Source of the DNA: Nocardia acididurans
GTDB lineage: Bacteria; Actinomycetota; Actinomycetes; Mycobacteriales; Mycobacteriaceae
Direction: 5' to 3'
Assembly (NCBI RefSeq): GCF_016741815.1
Contig: NZ_JAERRJ010000024.1
Span: 1 to 55,015, forward strand
Length of the DNA: 55,015 nt
Positions 8,730-17,471 of the stretch are shown piece by piece. A program made the position numbers and the translations under genes. Within the stretch, counting starts at the first letter, position 1. Each line of letters starts with the position of its first letter. A model generated the notes under the pieces. That model saw only the letters and a program-made list of their open reading frames with translations, had not been told where the DNA came from and did no database searches.

Positions 8730-8999
8730 TCAGACTGCGGAGACGACGGTGTTGAGCAGCGTGGTGGAGACTGCGACGATGATGCCGCCGATGATGGAGG
8801 CGGCCACCACTTTCGGGGACTCGCACGCGCCACCGGACCATTTCTCGACCGCGAACCGGCCGCCGCCGTAGACGATGCCGCACAAAGCGACCAGGTAGGC
8901 CAGCCATTTGCCGTACTGGGCCAGCATCAGCAGACCTTTGGATCCGGGCGGGGCGACCGGGACGAGATCCTCCACGGCCAACACGACTTCGGTGATCAT
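8730..8999 (-). CDS. Small two-helix membrane protein, pilin or channel subunit candidate
   Basis: 89 residues; ATG at 8999 with GAAGGAG upstream. Two hydrophobic helices (about 32-50 and 64-89) are separated by a short polar loop with a Cys (SGGACESP). The glycine-rich second helix (ASIIGGIIVAVSTTLLN) resembles VirB2/TrbC pilin helices. Position among conjugation genes supports a structural role; the exact subunit type cannot be fixed from sequence alone. Confidence 0.65.
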   Translation of the reverse strand: MITEVVLAVEDLVPVAPPGSKGLLMLAQYGKWLAYLVALCGIVYGGGRFAVEKWSGGACESPKVVAASIIGGIIVAVSTTLLNTVVSAV

Positions 9000-9011
9000 G
9001 ACGGTGCTCCT

Positions 9012-9725
9012 TCAAGGTGTCGGGGAATGCGGTCCGCCCAGCAGGGCGGTGATGGCGGCGAGCAGTTGCTCGCCGAGCTCGCGCACGGCTTCGAGCCGGT
9101 CGCGGCCTTTGGCCGGGGGGTGATCGCCCGGCGTCCACACCGGCAGTTCGCCGAGCGAGGTCAGATTCGCGGTGCGGTCCCAGCCGAGGCGCCACAGCCC
9201 GCCGCCGTCGGGGATCAGGTCGGAGATGACGTTGCGGTAGCGGCGCACCGGGGCGGGCATGGACCCGGGCTGGGCGGCCACGGTGATCAGCCCGAGCAGC
9301 AGCACCCGGCCCGGACCTGCTTGCCCGCAGTGGTATTGGCGCAGCAGGTCGTGCGCGCGTTCGAGACCGGGGATGGTTTCGCGGGCGACCAGCACCACGA
9401 ACGGGCTCTCATCGCCCAGGACGGCGGGCCATTCGCGCTGGCAGTCGCCGGCGGGGGCGAGCTGGTGGGCCAGGGTGGACACTCCCGCACCGCCGTGGCA
9501 GCCCAGCAGCCACCACAACGGTGCCCGGGAACCGCTGTGCGAGACCGGCTTACACCACACACCCGCCCGCCGGGCCGGGTCAGGTGCCACGGTCGCGAAA
9601 GCGAGCGAGCGTGTGCGTGCGATGCTCAGCCGATCCGATTCGGCGCGTTTGCGGCGGGCCTTGCCTACCGGCACCGCCGGTTCGGTGGCCTGATCGGTGT
9701 CGAGAGTGTTGGGTGCCACCATCAT
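9012..9725 (-). CDS. P-loop protein with degenerate Walker A (DUF6668-like)
   Basis: 237 residues from the ATG at 9725 (GGAGG upstream; a second ATG follows at 9722). After a basic N-terminus, LLGCHGGAGVSTLA (about residues 73-86) has the shape of a ParA/MinD deviant Walker A loop, but the lysine before Ser/Thr is replaced by Val. VVLVARETI is a possible following strand. I recall similar proteins in actinobacterial plasmids and integrative elements under DUF6668, but cannot verify this. It may position or regulate the transfer machine rather than hydrolyse ATP. Confidence 0.68.
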   Translation of the reverse strand: MMVAPNTLDTDQATEPAVPVGKARRKRAESDRLSIARTRSLAFATVAPDPARRAGVWCKPVSHSGSRAPLWWLLGCHGGAGVSTLAHQLAPAGDCQREWPAVLGDESPFVVLVARETIPGLERAHDLLRQYHCGQAGPGRVLLLGLITVAAQPGSMPAPVRRYRNVISDLIPDGGGLWRLGWDRTANLTSLGELPVWTPGDHPPAKGRDRLEAVRELGEQLLAAITALLGGPHSPTP

Positions 9726-9763
9726 GTTCACCTCCCCGAGGTCGGGGTCGTTTCGGTTGGGGG

Positions 9764-11314
9764 TTATCGGGAGTTGGCGGTTGCGCCGAAGTCGGGCAGG
9801 ACCGCAGCCGGCGAGGTGGGTGCGCTCGCCTCGGTAGGTGTGCCGTCGTCGGGGATCTGCGCGGTGGCACCGGAATCGGTGGCGGCCGTGCCCGGGGCGG
9901 GGGCGAACGCTGCGGCGACGCCACTGATATCGGCCGCGGCGGCGGCGAACCAGTCCGCCACCCACCGCACCGCGGACTTGCCGCTGCCGCTGATCGGGTC
10001 GCTCTGGTAGCTGCCGTGGCGCATGATCGCGTCGCTGTATTTCGTCCACGTGCTGGCGTTGAGCAGGTCTTGGTTGTCGCTGATGTTGTTGACCACTTCG
10101 GTGAACGCGGACTGGATCAGCTTGGAGGCGGTGGCCGGGGGGATCAGCTCGGGTATCGCCGCGGCCAGCTTGCTGCCGAACACGGCCAGTCCGGCAACGG
10201 GATTGGCCAGCCCGGCGGCGGCGATCTCGGTGATGCTGGCGGGCGTGAACACCGTTTTGACCACGGTGGATATCGCGTTGATCGCGATGGTGCCCACTTT
10301 CAGCAGGGCTTTGAGCGCGTCGTCGATGTCGAGTTCGGTGCGCGGGTCCGACGCTTCGGCCAGCGTGGCGGAGATGGACTTTTTGCTGTTGAGGCTCAGG
10401 CTCGCCAGCGAGGTGCCCTGGATGTTGTCGTTGACGATGCTGGTAGCGGCCTTGATACCGGTCAACGCGAGCGCTTGGGTGATCGAGGCGATGGCTTTGA
10501 TCGGGTCGTTGCCGATCTCGACCTGGCCAGCGACGTTGGCGACCGTGCGCAGCAACGCCGCGTTATCCGGTGCGTCACAGGACAAGTCGCCCGAGGAGCA
10601 GAAGCTTGCGACCCGGCCGGTGAGCGCGCCGTAGCTGGTCGCGATATCGCGCTCAGGCCCGATGCCGCTGCCCGGCGCGGCCGCGGTGGTGACCGCGTCG
10701 ATCACCGACACCGCGGTACCGGAGGTGCCCGGGACCGCATCCGGGGTGGTGTCGGAGGTGCCGGGGAACACCGAAGCCGACCGTCCGCGGGTCGGGTCGC
10801 CGAACAGCGCGACCGCCGCGACCCGGTCCGCGGGAATGGCGGTGGATCCGGCGCCGATCTTCTGCGCCAGCATCGAGACCGCGTGCGCCCCTTGCGAATA
10901 CCCCGCCAACGCCAGATAGGTGGAGGCACAGCCGGAGATGATCTGCTCGGCTTTGCTGGTCAGCGCCGCCAGGCCGTCGGTGATGGAGGTTTGGTAGGCG
11001 GTGGTGTCGGTGGAGGGCCCCATTCCGCCGAACGAGGCTTCATACGGGATGTATTCGCGCGCGACCGAGACCTTGGCGGCGTCGGCCGAGGCTTGGAACG
11101 GTATGAAGATCTCCGAGAGCATGCCGGTGTCGGTGGTCGGTGCGGCATCGACGGAGGACTGCCCGGTGCCCTGCACGCCGAGGGCGTACACCGCCGGGCA
11201 CCCGCCGCCCGGTTCGGCAGAGGCCAGCGACGCGGTCGCGGTGAGCAGCGAGGTGGACACCACGGCCGCCGACGCGATCGTGGTGGCGCGCGACGGGATT
11301 CGTTTCGTGGTCAT
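9764..11314 (-). CDS. Secreted cutinase-family esterase in the conjugation operon
   Basis: 516 residues with a signal peptide (cleavage near ASA-EPGGG, about residue 33). The alpha/beta-hydrolase nucleophile elbow GYSQG has Ser140, preceded by LALA and followed by AHAVSML, as in cutinases and mycobacterial culp proteins; VALFGDPTRG contains a conserved GDP. The protein is more than twice the length of a typical cutinase, with a long Ala/Ser/Thr-rich helical C-terminal extension (from about 250). The gene overlaps the MinD-like gene by ATGA, so it belongs to the operon. In a mycolate-bearing host it may act on cell-envelope esters at the mating junction (inference). Confidence 0.85.
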   Translation of the reverse strand: MTTKRIPSRATTIASAAVVSTSLLTATASLASAEPGGGCPAVYALGVQGTGQSSVDAAPTTDTGMLSEIFIPFQASADAAKVSVAREYIPYEASFGGMGPSTDTTAYQTSITDGLAALTSKAEQIISGCASTYLALAGYSQGAHAVSMLAQKIGAGSTAIPADRVAAVALFGDPTRGRSASVFPGTSDTTPDAVPGTSGTAVSVIDAVTTAAAPGSGIGPERDIATSYGALTGRVASFCSSGDLSCDAPDNAALLRTVANVAGQVEIGNDPIKAIASITQALALTGIKAATSIVNDNIQGTSLASLSLNSKKSISATLAEASDPRTELDIDDALKALLKVGTIAINAISTVVKTVFTPASITEIAAAGLANPVAGLAVFGSKLAAAIPELIPPATASKLIQSAFTEVVNNISDNQDLLNASTWTKYSDAIMRHGSYQSDPISGSGKSAVRWVADWFAAAAADISGVAAAFAPAPGTAATDSGATAQIPDDGTPTEASAPTSPAAVLPDFGATANSR

Positions 11315-12180
11315 TGCAGTCCTCCGAGCGTGGTGCGGTATGCCTGACGGGTGGATTCGGACAATCGGCCCCAGTCGAGGCGGGCACGGCTTGCCAGGTG
11401 GGGGTCATAGGGGATGTCCACGACCGCCCGCACCGCGCTGCCGAGGTGGGTGCGGACGTGTTCGACCGCGCCGCAACCGAATCCGCCCGGCAGTTGGTAG
11501 GTGACCGCGATGACGACTTCTCGGATCAACCACTCGCCGTAGTGTTCGCACAGCCACACCAGCGAGTCGTTGAGCGCGTTGAGCGAATCCGCGCGTGCCG
11601 CGGCCACGAGCACCAAACCCACGCGGGGGTCGTCGATCAGCGACGCGACATCGCGGGAGGCGACCTGCCCGCCACCGTCGAAGATCGGCAGCATGCCGGC
11701 GGTTTCCAGATGGCGGCGCACCGACAGGAACGACTGCCCACGTGGCAACGGGGCGGAATCACGGGCCAGGATCCGCACACCGGTGGAGCTGCGTCCAGAG
11801 CACGCGGTAACTGCGGTGGGACGATCCGGATGCGGAGTGCGCAGCCAGGTCTGCAGCGTGGACACCGGCACCTGTACGTCCGCGCCCCGACGGCCCAGGT
11901 CTCCGCCCCACGCGGTCGCGTCGACTGCGACGGCTGCGACCGTGCGCCCGGATCGGGTGGTGGCGGCGGCCGCGAGTCCGAGAGCGACGGTGGTCGTACC
12001 CGCGCCGCCGGTGGATCCGAGCACGAGGGACGCCGGGATGCCGAGCCGCCGTAGTGATTTCGTCCGTTTGCCGCCCGGAACGGCGTCGGCCGGTATACCT
12101 GCCGGTGCCGGGGCCAGCAGCGCCAGCGCGTGGGATGCCGTGTGCTCGGGCAGGGCGGGAACCTTCAAGCGGGGCATCAC
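11311..12180 (-). CDS. MinD/ParA-like protein with lysine-less P-loop
   Basis: 289 residues; GTG at 12180 or ATG at 12177, both behind AGGAGG. Residues 53-68 read VLGSTGGAGTTTVALG, a deviant Walker A motif without either signature lysine, much as in TadZ/CpaE-like proteins. AAVAVDATAWGGDL fits the following switch strand, and VDIPYDPHLASR resembles the C-terminal motif of MinD-like ATPases. It probably recruits or positions other transfer proteins. It is coupled to both neighbours by overlapping stop/start codons. Confidence 0.78.
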   Translation of the reverse strand: MMPRLKVPALPEHTASHALALLAPAPAGIPADAVPGGKRTKSLRRLGIPASLVLGSTGGAGTTTVALGLAAAATTRSGRTVAAVAVDATAWGGDLGRRGADVQVPVSTLQTWLRTPHPDRPTAVTACSGRSSTGVRILARDSAPLPRGQSFLSVRRHLETAGMLPIFDGGGQVASRDVASLIDDPRVGLVLVAAARADSLNALNDSLVWLCEHYGEWLIREVVIAVTYQLPGGFGCGAVEHVRTHLGSAVRAVVDIPYDPHLASRARLDWGRLSESTRQAYRTTLGGLQ

Positions 12181-12863
12181 AGCTCACCTCCTGCGGTGAT
12201 GGCGGTGATGACCAGTTGCCCGGCCGGGGCGGCGGTGGTTACCGTCTGCTGCCACTGCGCCGTCGACCCATCGGGGTGCTTCTCCTCGATTTGGACATCG
12301 AAGCGGCCCGCTCCCAGGGTGGTGATGGTGACGCAGTGCCGGGTGCCCGCCGGCACCGCGGCCACCGCCGCCCGCGCGGCGTCCGCGTCTGCGGCATGCG
12401 CATCAGCCGACAGCACCGAGCGGGCAGCGTCGGCGTTGCGGGCCACATACCATTGCCATTGCTGGAACAAGATCAGCTCCGGGCCCGAAACCCCCGGGGT
12501 GCCAGGCGCTTTGCCCTGGCCCGATCCGACCACGACCGAGCCGCTGCGCGAGTCGGCGCACCACGGCGAGGGCGAGGGGGCAGCGGCTTCGGAGACGGTG
12601 GGCGCGGCTGCGGCCGGGGAGTCGTTGCGGCCGCCCGCGAGCAGCACCACCGCCGCCGTGCCCGCGACCGCGGCAGTGGCGATCCTGGCGATTCTCGCCG
12701 CTCGCCGGCGTGCGGAGGCGGCGTCGATGCGCTCACGCATTCCCGCTTTGATCGCGGCCATCGGGTCGTCGTCGACGAACTCGGCCTCGAATTCGGTGGT
12801 GCCGTCGTCGATCTCGGTATCACCGGCCTGGTCGGGTAGCCAGCCGCGCCACGACTCGTTCAT
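12177..12863 (-). CDS. Membrane-anchored conjugation protein
   Basis: 228 residues; GAGAGGAG precedes the ATG. An acidic cytoplasmic region (1-55) leads to one membrane helix (about 60-77), a Pro/Ala/Ser linker, and a C-terminal domain of about 120 residues beginning at QQWQWYVARNADAARSVL. The helix-then-beta pattern (VTITTLGAGRFDVQIEEKH) suggests an NTF2/VirB8-like periplasmic domain. No catalytic motif is seen. It is second in the operon and overlaps the MinD-like gene. Confidence 0.68.
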   Translation of the reverse strand: MNESWRGWLPDQAGDTEIDDGTTEFEAEFVDDDPMAAIKAGMRERIDAASARRRAARIARIATAAVAGTAAVVLLAGGRNDSPAAAAPTVSEAAAPSPSPWCADSRSGSVVVGSGQGKAPGTPGVSGPELILFQQWQWYVARNADAARSVLSADAHAADADAARAAVAAVPAGTRHCVTITTLGAGRFDVQIEEKHPDGSTAQWQQTVTTAAPAGQLVITAITAGGEL

Positions 12864-12898
12864 CCTCGGCTCCTCTCCACTGCTGGGCGATCGAGCGC

Positions 12899-14092
12899 TC
12901 AGAACCCGGCCTGGACCGCGCCGAGCGCGTCGTTGACCGCCGGAGCGAAACCCGCCAGCGGCCCGAGCTGCTCCGGGGCCACCGGCGGCACCGCAGCCAA
13001 CGCGTCACGCAGCGAATCGACCGGGGCAGCCAAGCCCGGATCGGCGACCACGACCTGCTCGGCGACGTGCACCACCTGCTCCGCGGCTTGCTCGACCACC
13101 TCGACAGCCGCCTGCACCGGCGCCACCCACTCCACCGGCACCGGTGCGGAAACGGGGGCGGGGGCGGCCTCTTCGACGATCGGCATCGGTTCGGGAATCG
13201 GTTGCGCGGCAGGGGCATCCATCAACGGCGGAACCTCCGCCGGCAGGGCGACGTCACGATCGGCCGAGCCGATCACCGCGCCGGTGCCCGCTCCGGCCAG
13301 CCCGCCCGCGATCCCGCCGGCGGTGGCGAAGGTCAACCCTCCGGACACGCCGCCGACCGCACACCCGATCGCACCACCGATCAACGCGCCCGGCACGGCC
13401 ATCGCTCCGGCGGTGGGGATGCCGCCGATCAGGCCACCGGCGACCGCACCCACGAGCGCACCGACCCCGCAACCACCGACCGCGCCGACCGGCGCCGCCA
13501 CCAGCGCGGCGACCGGCGCGCCGATCACGGCACCGCCGACCGCCCCCGCGGCGAGCCGATCGGATTCGTTGCGTGGCAACCCGAGTCCGTCACCGGCCGC
13601 GGCCACGTTCCATTCGGCCAGATCGACATATGCCTGGATCTTGTCGCGGGTGCGGACGTCGATCGGGTCGGGCAGCACGATCGTGCCGTTGCCCAGACGC
13701 AGGGTGTGCGGATCCACCGGCACCGCCACCGGTTGCTCCGCCGCCGGCTCGGATTCGTCGGCGACCGGCGCGGGCCCGGAATCCTCGACCACCCGGGGCT
13801 GGTACTGGCGCTGCGGCTGGACCTGCTGCTGCGGGCGGGGCCGCCACTGCGGCACGGGCATCACCGTCTCGGGTTCGGGCACCCAATCGGCCAGCGTCGC
13901 GGTCGAGGGGCCAGGATCGGCGACCACCGGCGCCGCCGGCTGCGGGACATAGCTCGCGCCCGGCTGCCCCGCGCCCGGTGCGGCCATCCCGGGCTGGCCA
14001 GGTGCGGCATCGGCCACCCCGGCGGCCACCGCGATCAACGCGGGCCAGGCGGCCACGGTCAGTAACGCTTTGCGACCAAACCTCGTGCTCAT
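12899..14092 (-). CDS. Exported glycine-zipper protein, first clear gene of the transfer operon
   Basis: 397 residues from the ATG at 14092 (AGAAAGGGAAATGCG upstream). A signal peptide (cleavage near ADAAPG) is followed by a Pro/Gln-rich linker, a folded segment (LRLGNGTIVLPDPIDVRTRD), and a central region of about 120 residues (175-295) dominated by Gly/Ala zippers such as GGAVIGAPVAALVAAPVG, predicted to insert into a membrane. The C-terminus is Ala/Pro/Val-rich. Glycine-zipper proteins often build membrane pores or pack against lipids; here it may span the outer mycomembrane (inference). A 34-base gap separates it from the next gene. Confidence 0.72.
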   Translation of the reverse strand: MSTRFGRKALLTVAAWPALIAVAAGVADAAPGQPGMAAPGAGQPGASYVPQPAAPVVADPGPSTATLADWVPEPETVMPVPQWRPRPQQQVQPQRQYQPRVVEDSGPAPVADESEPAAEQPVAVPVDPHTLRLGNGTIVLPDPIDVRTRDKIQAYVDLAEWNVAAAGDGLGLPRNESDRLAAGAVGGAVIGAPVAALVAAPVGAVGGCGVGALVGAVAGGLIGGIPTAGAMAVPGALIGGAIGCAVGGVSGGLTFATAGGIAGGLAGAGTGAVIGSADRDVALPAEVPPLMDAPAAQPIPEPMPIVEEAAPAPVSAPVPVEWVAPVQAAVEVVEQAAEQVVHVAEQVVVADPGLAAPVDSLRDALAAVPPVAPEQLGPLAGFAPAVNDALGAVQAGF

Positions 14093-14249
14093 CGCATTTC
14101 CCTTTCTGAGAGGGCCGCGCAAGGCCGCGACCGGACCGATCGAAGAAGTTCGTCTTCGCGGGCGGACAGGTGCCGGGCTCCGTAGGCCCACAGCAGCTGC
14201 GCCACCCAGCCGTCCTCGGCCGCCACCAGCCACCACCGCATCGGCGCGC

Positions 14250-15068
14250 TCATCGCCGGCCCCTACGGTGCGGTGGCGACATTGCTGGTGGCGCATCACA
14301 TTTGCCCGCTGACCGCACCTGCGCCGGGGTCACGACGACCACTAGAAAGGCCCGCAGCCACGACACCGCGTCCACTACGGCGAGAGCGACCACCCGGCAC
14401 AGCACCGCGCGCCGGTGGTGCATCGGAATTCGCGTGGCGGCCCGCACCGGTGCCGAGGTTTCACCGATGCGGACCGACCAACGCCCCCGTACCCGCGAGC
14501 AGTCAGCGAGCCGGGTGACCAGCACGCGCCGTAACGACGCGAACAACATCAGAGCAAGCCGGTGGCGCCGAGCGGCCAGGGCGGGAGCGGTGCGCCCCCG
14601 CCCGGCCGTCGTGGGCACCAGTGGTGCCCGGACCCCGCACCACACACGCACCCGCCCGGTCCACGGCAACGCCTCTGCGGGAACGGGGTGTGTAGTACGG
14701 GGAGCTTGGACGCGCTGCCGCGCAAAGGGTTTCACCGCCGGTGCGGTCCCCTGTGAGGCCGGGGAAAGGAAGGACCCGGCCTCACAGGGCCGTGTAGACG
14801 CCGCAGTGTCGGCGTGAGAATCGAGGTGGTGACGCGCGCGGGGCATGCCGTAGCGGTCCAGCGCGGCCGCAGTGGTCAGGCATTCCATGCACGCGGCGCC
14901 GGCCCGCATGGACTCACGATCGAGAAGGTCGTCCAATTGCCGTGTCAGCACCGCGATTTCGGCATCACGCGCCGCCAACCGGGTCCGCAATCGCAGGACC
15001 ACGGGCGATAACGGGGTGTGCCGGGCGCGGGGGGACCGGGATGCGGGCGGGCAGGAATGGGCAGTCAT
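14250..15068 (-). CDS. Uncertain open frame with coiled-coil start, upstream of the transfer operon
   Basis: 272 codons with a good ribosome binding site (GAAGGAG before the ATG at 15068). Residues 22-52 look like a genuine coiled coil (LRTRLAARDAEIAVLTRQLD) followed by CMEC. After about residue 90 the sequence is basic, low in recognisable structure and runs through a perfect 15-bp hairpin. The real gene may be only the first 90 residues, with the rest non-coding DNA kept open by high GC. No homologue recognised. Confidence 0.35.
   Translation of the reverse strand: MTAHSCPPASRSPRARHTPLSPVVLRLRTRLAARDAEIAVLTRQLDDLLDRESMRAGAACMECLTTAAALDRYGMPRARHHLDSHADTAASTRPCEAGSFLSPASQGTAPAVKPFARQRVQAPRTTHPVPAEALPWTGRVRVWCGVRAPLVPTTAGRGRTAPALAARRHRLALMLFASLRRVLVTRLADCSRVRGRWSVRIGETSAPVRAATRIPMHHRRAVLCRVVALAVVDAVSWLRAFLVVVVTPAQVRSAGKCDAPPAMSPPHRRGRR
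14749..14789. repeat. Perfect 15-bp inverted repeat with 11-base loop
   Basis: Arms at 14749-14763 and 14775-14789 (first arm CCCTGTGAGGCCGGG) are perfectly complementary. No T-run follows on either strand, so a simple terminator is not obvious. It sits upstream of the conjugation operon; transcript attenuation or an oriT-type stem are possibilities. Confidence 0.7.
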
Positions 15069-15406
15069 GGCAGCTCCTTCGGGGCTGTACGCCCATGGGC
15101 AGCTGCTGGCGAAAGAATGTCCGATCGACGAGAAACCGGTGAGGGTCAGCGGAATCGGATGCCGCGACTGCGCCGAAGGCGCAACGGTGAGATGAAGGAA
15201 TGCGCGGCGAAGAGGTCTTCGATCACGCCATCAGGGCTGCCATCACAGTCCCCGGAGGGGGCACTTCGACAACTCTCCAACTAGCTGAGATGTTGCTGTC
15301 GTGCTGAGTGCTCAGCGTAGGCCCAGAATGTGACCCGCGCAACACTCAAGGTGAAAATGGGCTTCCACGCTGGGGATTCTCGATACACCGCCACGTGTCT
15401 CGGTGG
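15069..15406. other. Intergenic segment upstream of the transfer region
   Basis: No gene is seen. It contains a 6-2-6 palindrome GCTGAGTGCTCAGC at 15303-15316, which could be an operator. It probably includes the promoter reading toward 15068, but I cannot assign convincing -35 and -10 boxes. Confidence 0.4.
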
Positions 15407-16162
15407 TCAACGCCGTGGAGTGCACTGCAGCAGCAGGAACAGTGGGCGCGTGAAATTCTCGCTCCACCACGGGTTTTGCTGACGTTGCGTTGCCGAGGGA
15501 TGCGGCTCGGATAGGCCGGTGATGGCGAATCCAGCGGCCAGGACCATGCCGACGTAGTGCTCGAGGGAGTAGAAACTTTGCACCGAGGCCGCCGGCGAGA
15601 CCCGTCCCGCGACGGTGAACGGCTGCTCGACGGTACGCACCCCGAAATACGCGTCGAGCGAGAAGTCCCCGGTGGCGCCGCGTTCGGCGCGCGCGGCGTA
15701 GAAGCAGGGGTGCATCCCCAGCAGAATCGCCCGCCCGGTGGGGCGTAACACCCGCGCGAATTCGCTGAAGCGCTGCGCAGGGCTGGTGATGCCGTTGGGC
15801 AGCCGGTTGGCCACCACCAAGTCCACGCTGTCATCCGGCAGCGGCAATGCGGCGACGTCGGCGTGATGGAAGCTCACCACCTCCGGGCGGTGCCCGGGGT
15901 GAGCGCGGGCGGCGTCGACGAATTCGGCGCAGGTGTCCACGCCGTGGACATGGCGTGCTCCTCGCGCGGCCAGCTCGCGCGCGAGGTAGCCCTCCCCGCA
16001 GCCGGCGTCGAGGATGTCGAGCCCGGCAGGGTCGCCGATCGCCGCGTACAGGGCCGGGTCGGTGAGTTCGCGCTGATAGGGGTCCAGGCCCTCACGGATG
16101 ACCCCGATCCAGAATTCCGCGTTGCGGGTGTATGCGTCGGTGACACGCTCATCGCCCAGCAC
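15407..16162 (-). CDS. Class I SAM-dependent methyltransferase
   Basis: About 251 residues from a GTG at 16162 with GGGGAG six bases upstream; no better ATG exists. SAM motif I is ILDAGCGEGYLA (about 49-60), the acidic loop is HGVDTCAEF, motif II region is LPLPDDSVDLVVANRLPNGI, and RVLRPTGRAILLGMHP is the typical post-II strand. The C-terminal half (FTVAGRVSP, FYSLEHYVGMVLAAGF) is as in small-molecule methyltransferases of the UbiE/Methyltransf_11 type. Substrate unknown. The gene lies 43 bases downstream of the regulator gene on the same strand and is probably cotranscribed with it. Confidence 0.88.
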   Translation of the reverse strand: MLGDERVTDAYTRNAEFWIGVIREGLDPYQRELTDPALYAAIGDPAGLDILDAGCGEGYLARELAARGARHVHGVDTCAEFVDAARAHPGHRPEVVSFHHADVAALPLPDDSVDLVVANRLPNGITSPAQRFSEFARVLRPTGRAILLGMHPCFYAARAERGATGDFSLDAYFGVRTVEQPFTVAGRVSPAASVQSFYSLEHYVGMVLAAGFAITGLSEPHPSATQRQQNPWWSENFTRPLFLLLQCTPRR

Positions 16163-16205
16163 AGCCTGCTCCCCTTCACCCGGTGGATATCGGCGTCTTC
16201 GCTTG

Positions 16206-17321
16206 CTACTGCACAGTTTTGAGCAACCGCGCCCCGGCCTCACGGGTATGCGGCTCGTCGATCCCGGCCTCGAGCCGCCCGGCGAGGGCGTGTCCGAGTT
16301 CGGTGCGTGCGCCGCCGAAGCTCGCATCATGAGCCAGCAGCACCGGGATGGCGGTGGTCAAAAGATAGTGCAGGTAGGCGTCATTGAGCGAGACCACGTC
16401 GCCGATCACCTCGGTCGCGGTGCGCCGCAACCCGTCTCGGGTGCTGGTGGTCATCTGCGCGGTCAGCGGGATATCGGTGCAGAAACTGGCCAGCGACCAC
16501 AGTTCGTTGCGAGCCAGCAGCGCACTCGCGGCCACCTGCCGCGCATAGGATTCGGCGGCATCGTGATCCCCGGCGCCCAGCAGCACACCGATCACACCAC
16601 TGCGGTAGGCGAACGCCGCACACCGATCCCCCGCCGGCGACCCCCCGTCACCGGGAATCGTCCCGGTCAGCCGCGTCAGCTTGTGGACCAGGATGCCGTA
16701 GCCGACCGTGGCCGCCATCGAGTTGCCACGCGTATCCACCAGATCCAGCAGCTGGGTCGCCCGCCCCGCCAGCAGATCCGGGTCCGCCAGCACCCCGCCG
16801 GGGGTGAACACCGCGTCCAGGGCGGCGCTGGGGCCCGCGCTCCAGCACCGCGACAGCGCCGCCACGGTGTCGCGGGCGTCCAGGCGTGCCACCGCGGCCG
16901 CGGCTTCCAGGACCGTGGCCAGGTATTGCGGGGACTGCCCGGCCCGCACCAGCTCCACCACCCGCGCGCCGTGGACTTCGAGGCCGGATTCGGTGCATTG
17001 GTGCACAGCGGTTTCCAGGCGGGCGGCGTGACTGCGGCAGGCCACATACCGGGCCAGGCCGGGGACCGCGGTGATCAGCCGTTGCAGCGTCGCCCCCGAC
17101 ACCTTGTCCAACCAGGCCGGATCCGACCACAACCGCCCCAAGGTGCTGGTGGGGATTTTGGCGAAGACCGCGAGATCGGCCAGGGACACCAGATCCGCTT
17201 CGGCCAGCACCTGCAACGGCAACGCCCGCGCCAGGCCCGACGTCGTGACCTGCGGGGACGGTGTCGTGAGGCCGTGCGCTGCGTCTTCTGGACGCAGACC
17301 GCTCGGTATCCTCGGTTCCAT
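16206..17321 (-). CDS. Probable DNA-binding regulator with N-terminal helix-turn-helix
   Basis: 371 residues. Residues 43-88 carry a helix-turn-helix-like segment (LADLAVFAKIPTSTLGRLW, then LQRLITAVPGL), close in style to XRE/LacI recognition regions. The remaining 280 residues are all-helical and Ala/Leu-rich, resembling the TPR-like sensor part of actinobacterial XRE-family regulators. The start codon lies inside an inverted repeat (17320-17334), which suggests autoregulation. It is divergent from the GAF-like gene at 17472 and upstream of the methyltransferase gene, both plausible targets. Confidence 0.7.
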   Translation of the reverse strand: MEPRIPSGLRPEDAAHGLTTPSPQVTTSGLARALPLQVLAEADLVSLADLAVFAKIPTSTLGRLWSDPAWLDKVSGATLQRLITAVPGLARYVACRSHAARLETAVHQCTESGLEVHGARVVELVRAGQSPQYLATVLEAAAAVARLDARDTVAALSRCWSAGPSAALDAVFTPGGVLADPDLLAGRATQLLDLVDTRGNSMAATVGYGILVHKLTRLTGTIPGDGGSPAGDRCAAFAYRSGVIGVLLGAGDHDAAESYARQVAASALLARNELWSLASFCTDIPLTAQMTTSTRDGLRRTATEVIGDVVSLNDAYLHYLLTTAIPVLLAHDASFGGARTELGHALAGRLEAGIDEPHTREAGARLLKTVQ

Positions 17322-17349
17322 AGCACGATGCTATGACCTTGCGCAAGGT
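17320..17349. promoter_or_regulatory. Two adjacent inverted repeats in the divergent promoter
   Basis: ATAGCA-CGA-TGCTAT spans 17320-17334 and overlaps the regulator start codon. ACCTTGCGCAAGGT at 17336-17349 is a perfect 14-bp palindrome one base further. Both fit operator sites for a dimeric repressor controlling the minus-strand regulator and the plus-strand gene at 17472. Confidence 0.6.
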
Positions 17350-17471
17350 TTGTCCCACAGACGGGAACACCCTGGCACGCTGCGTCGGTCCGGGTCACGA
17401 TCCGAACCAGACAAAACAAACCAGGTAACCAGACCGGACAGTCGGCCGATCTTGCCTTCGAGGAGGTCACC

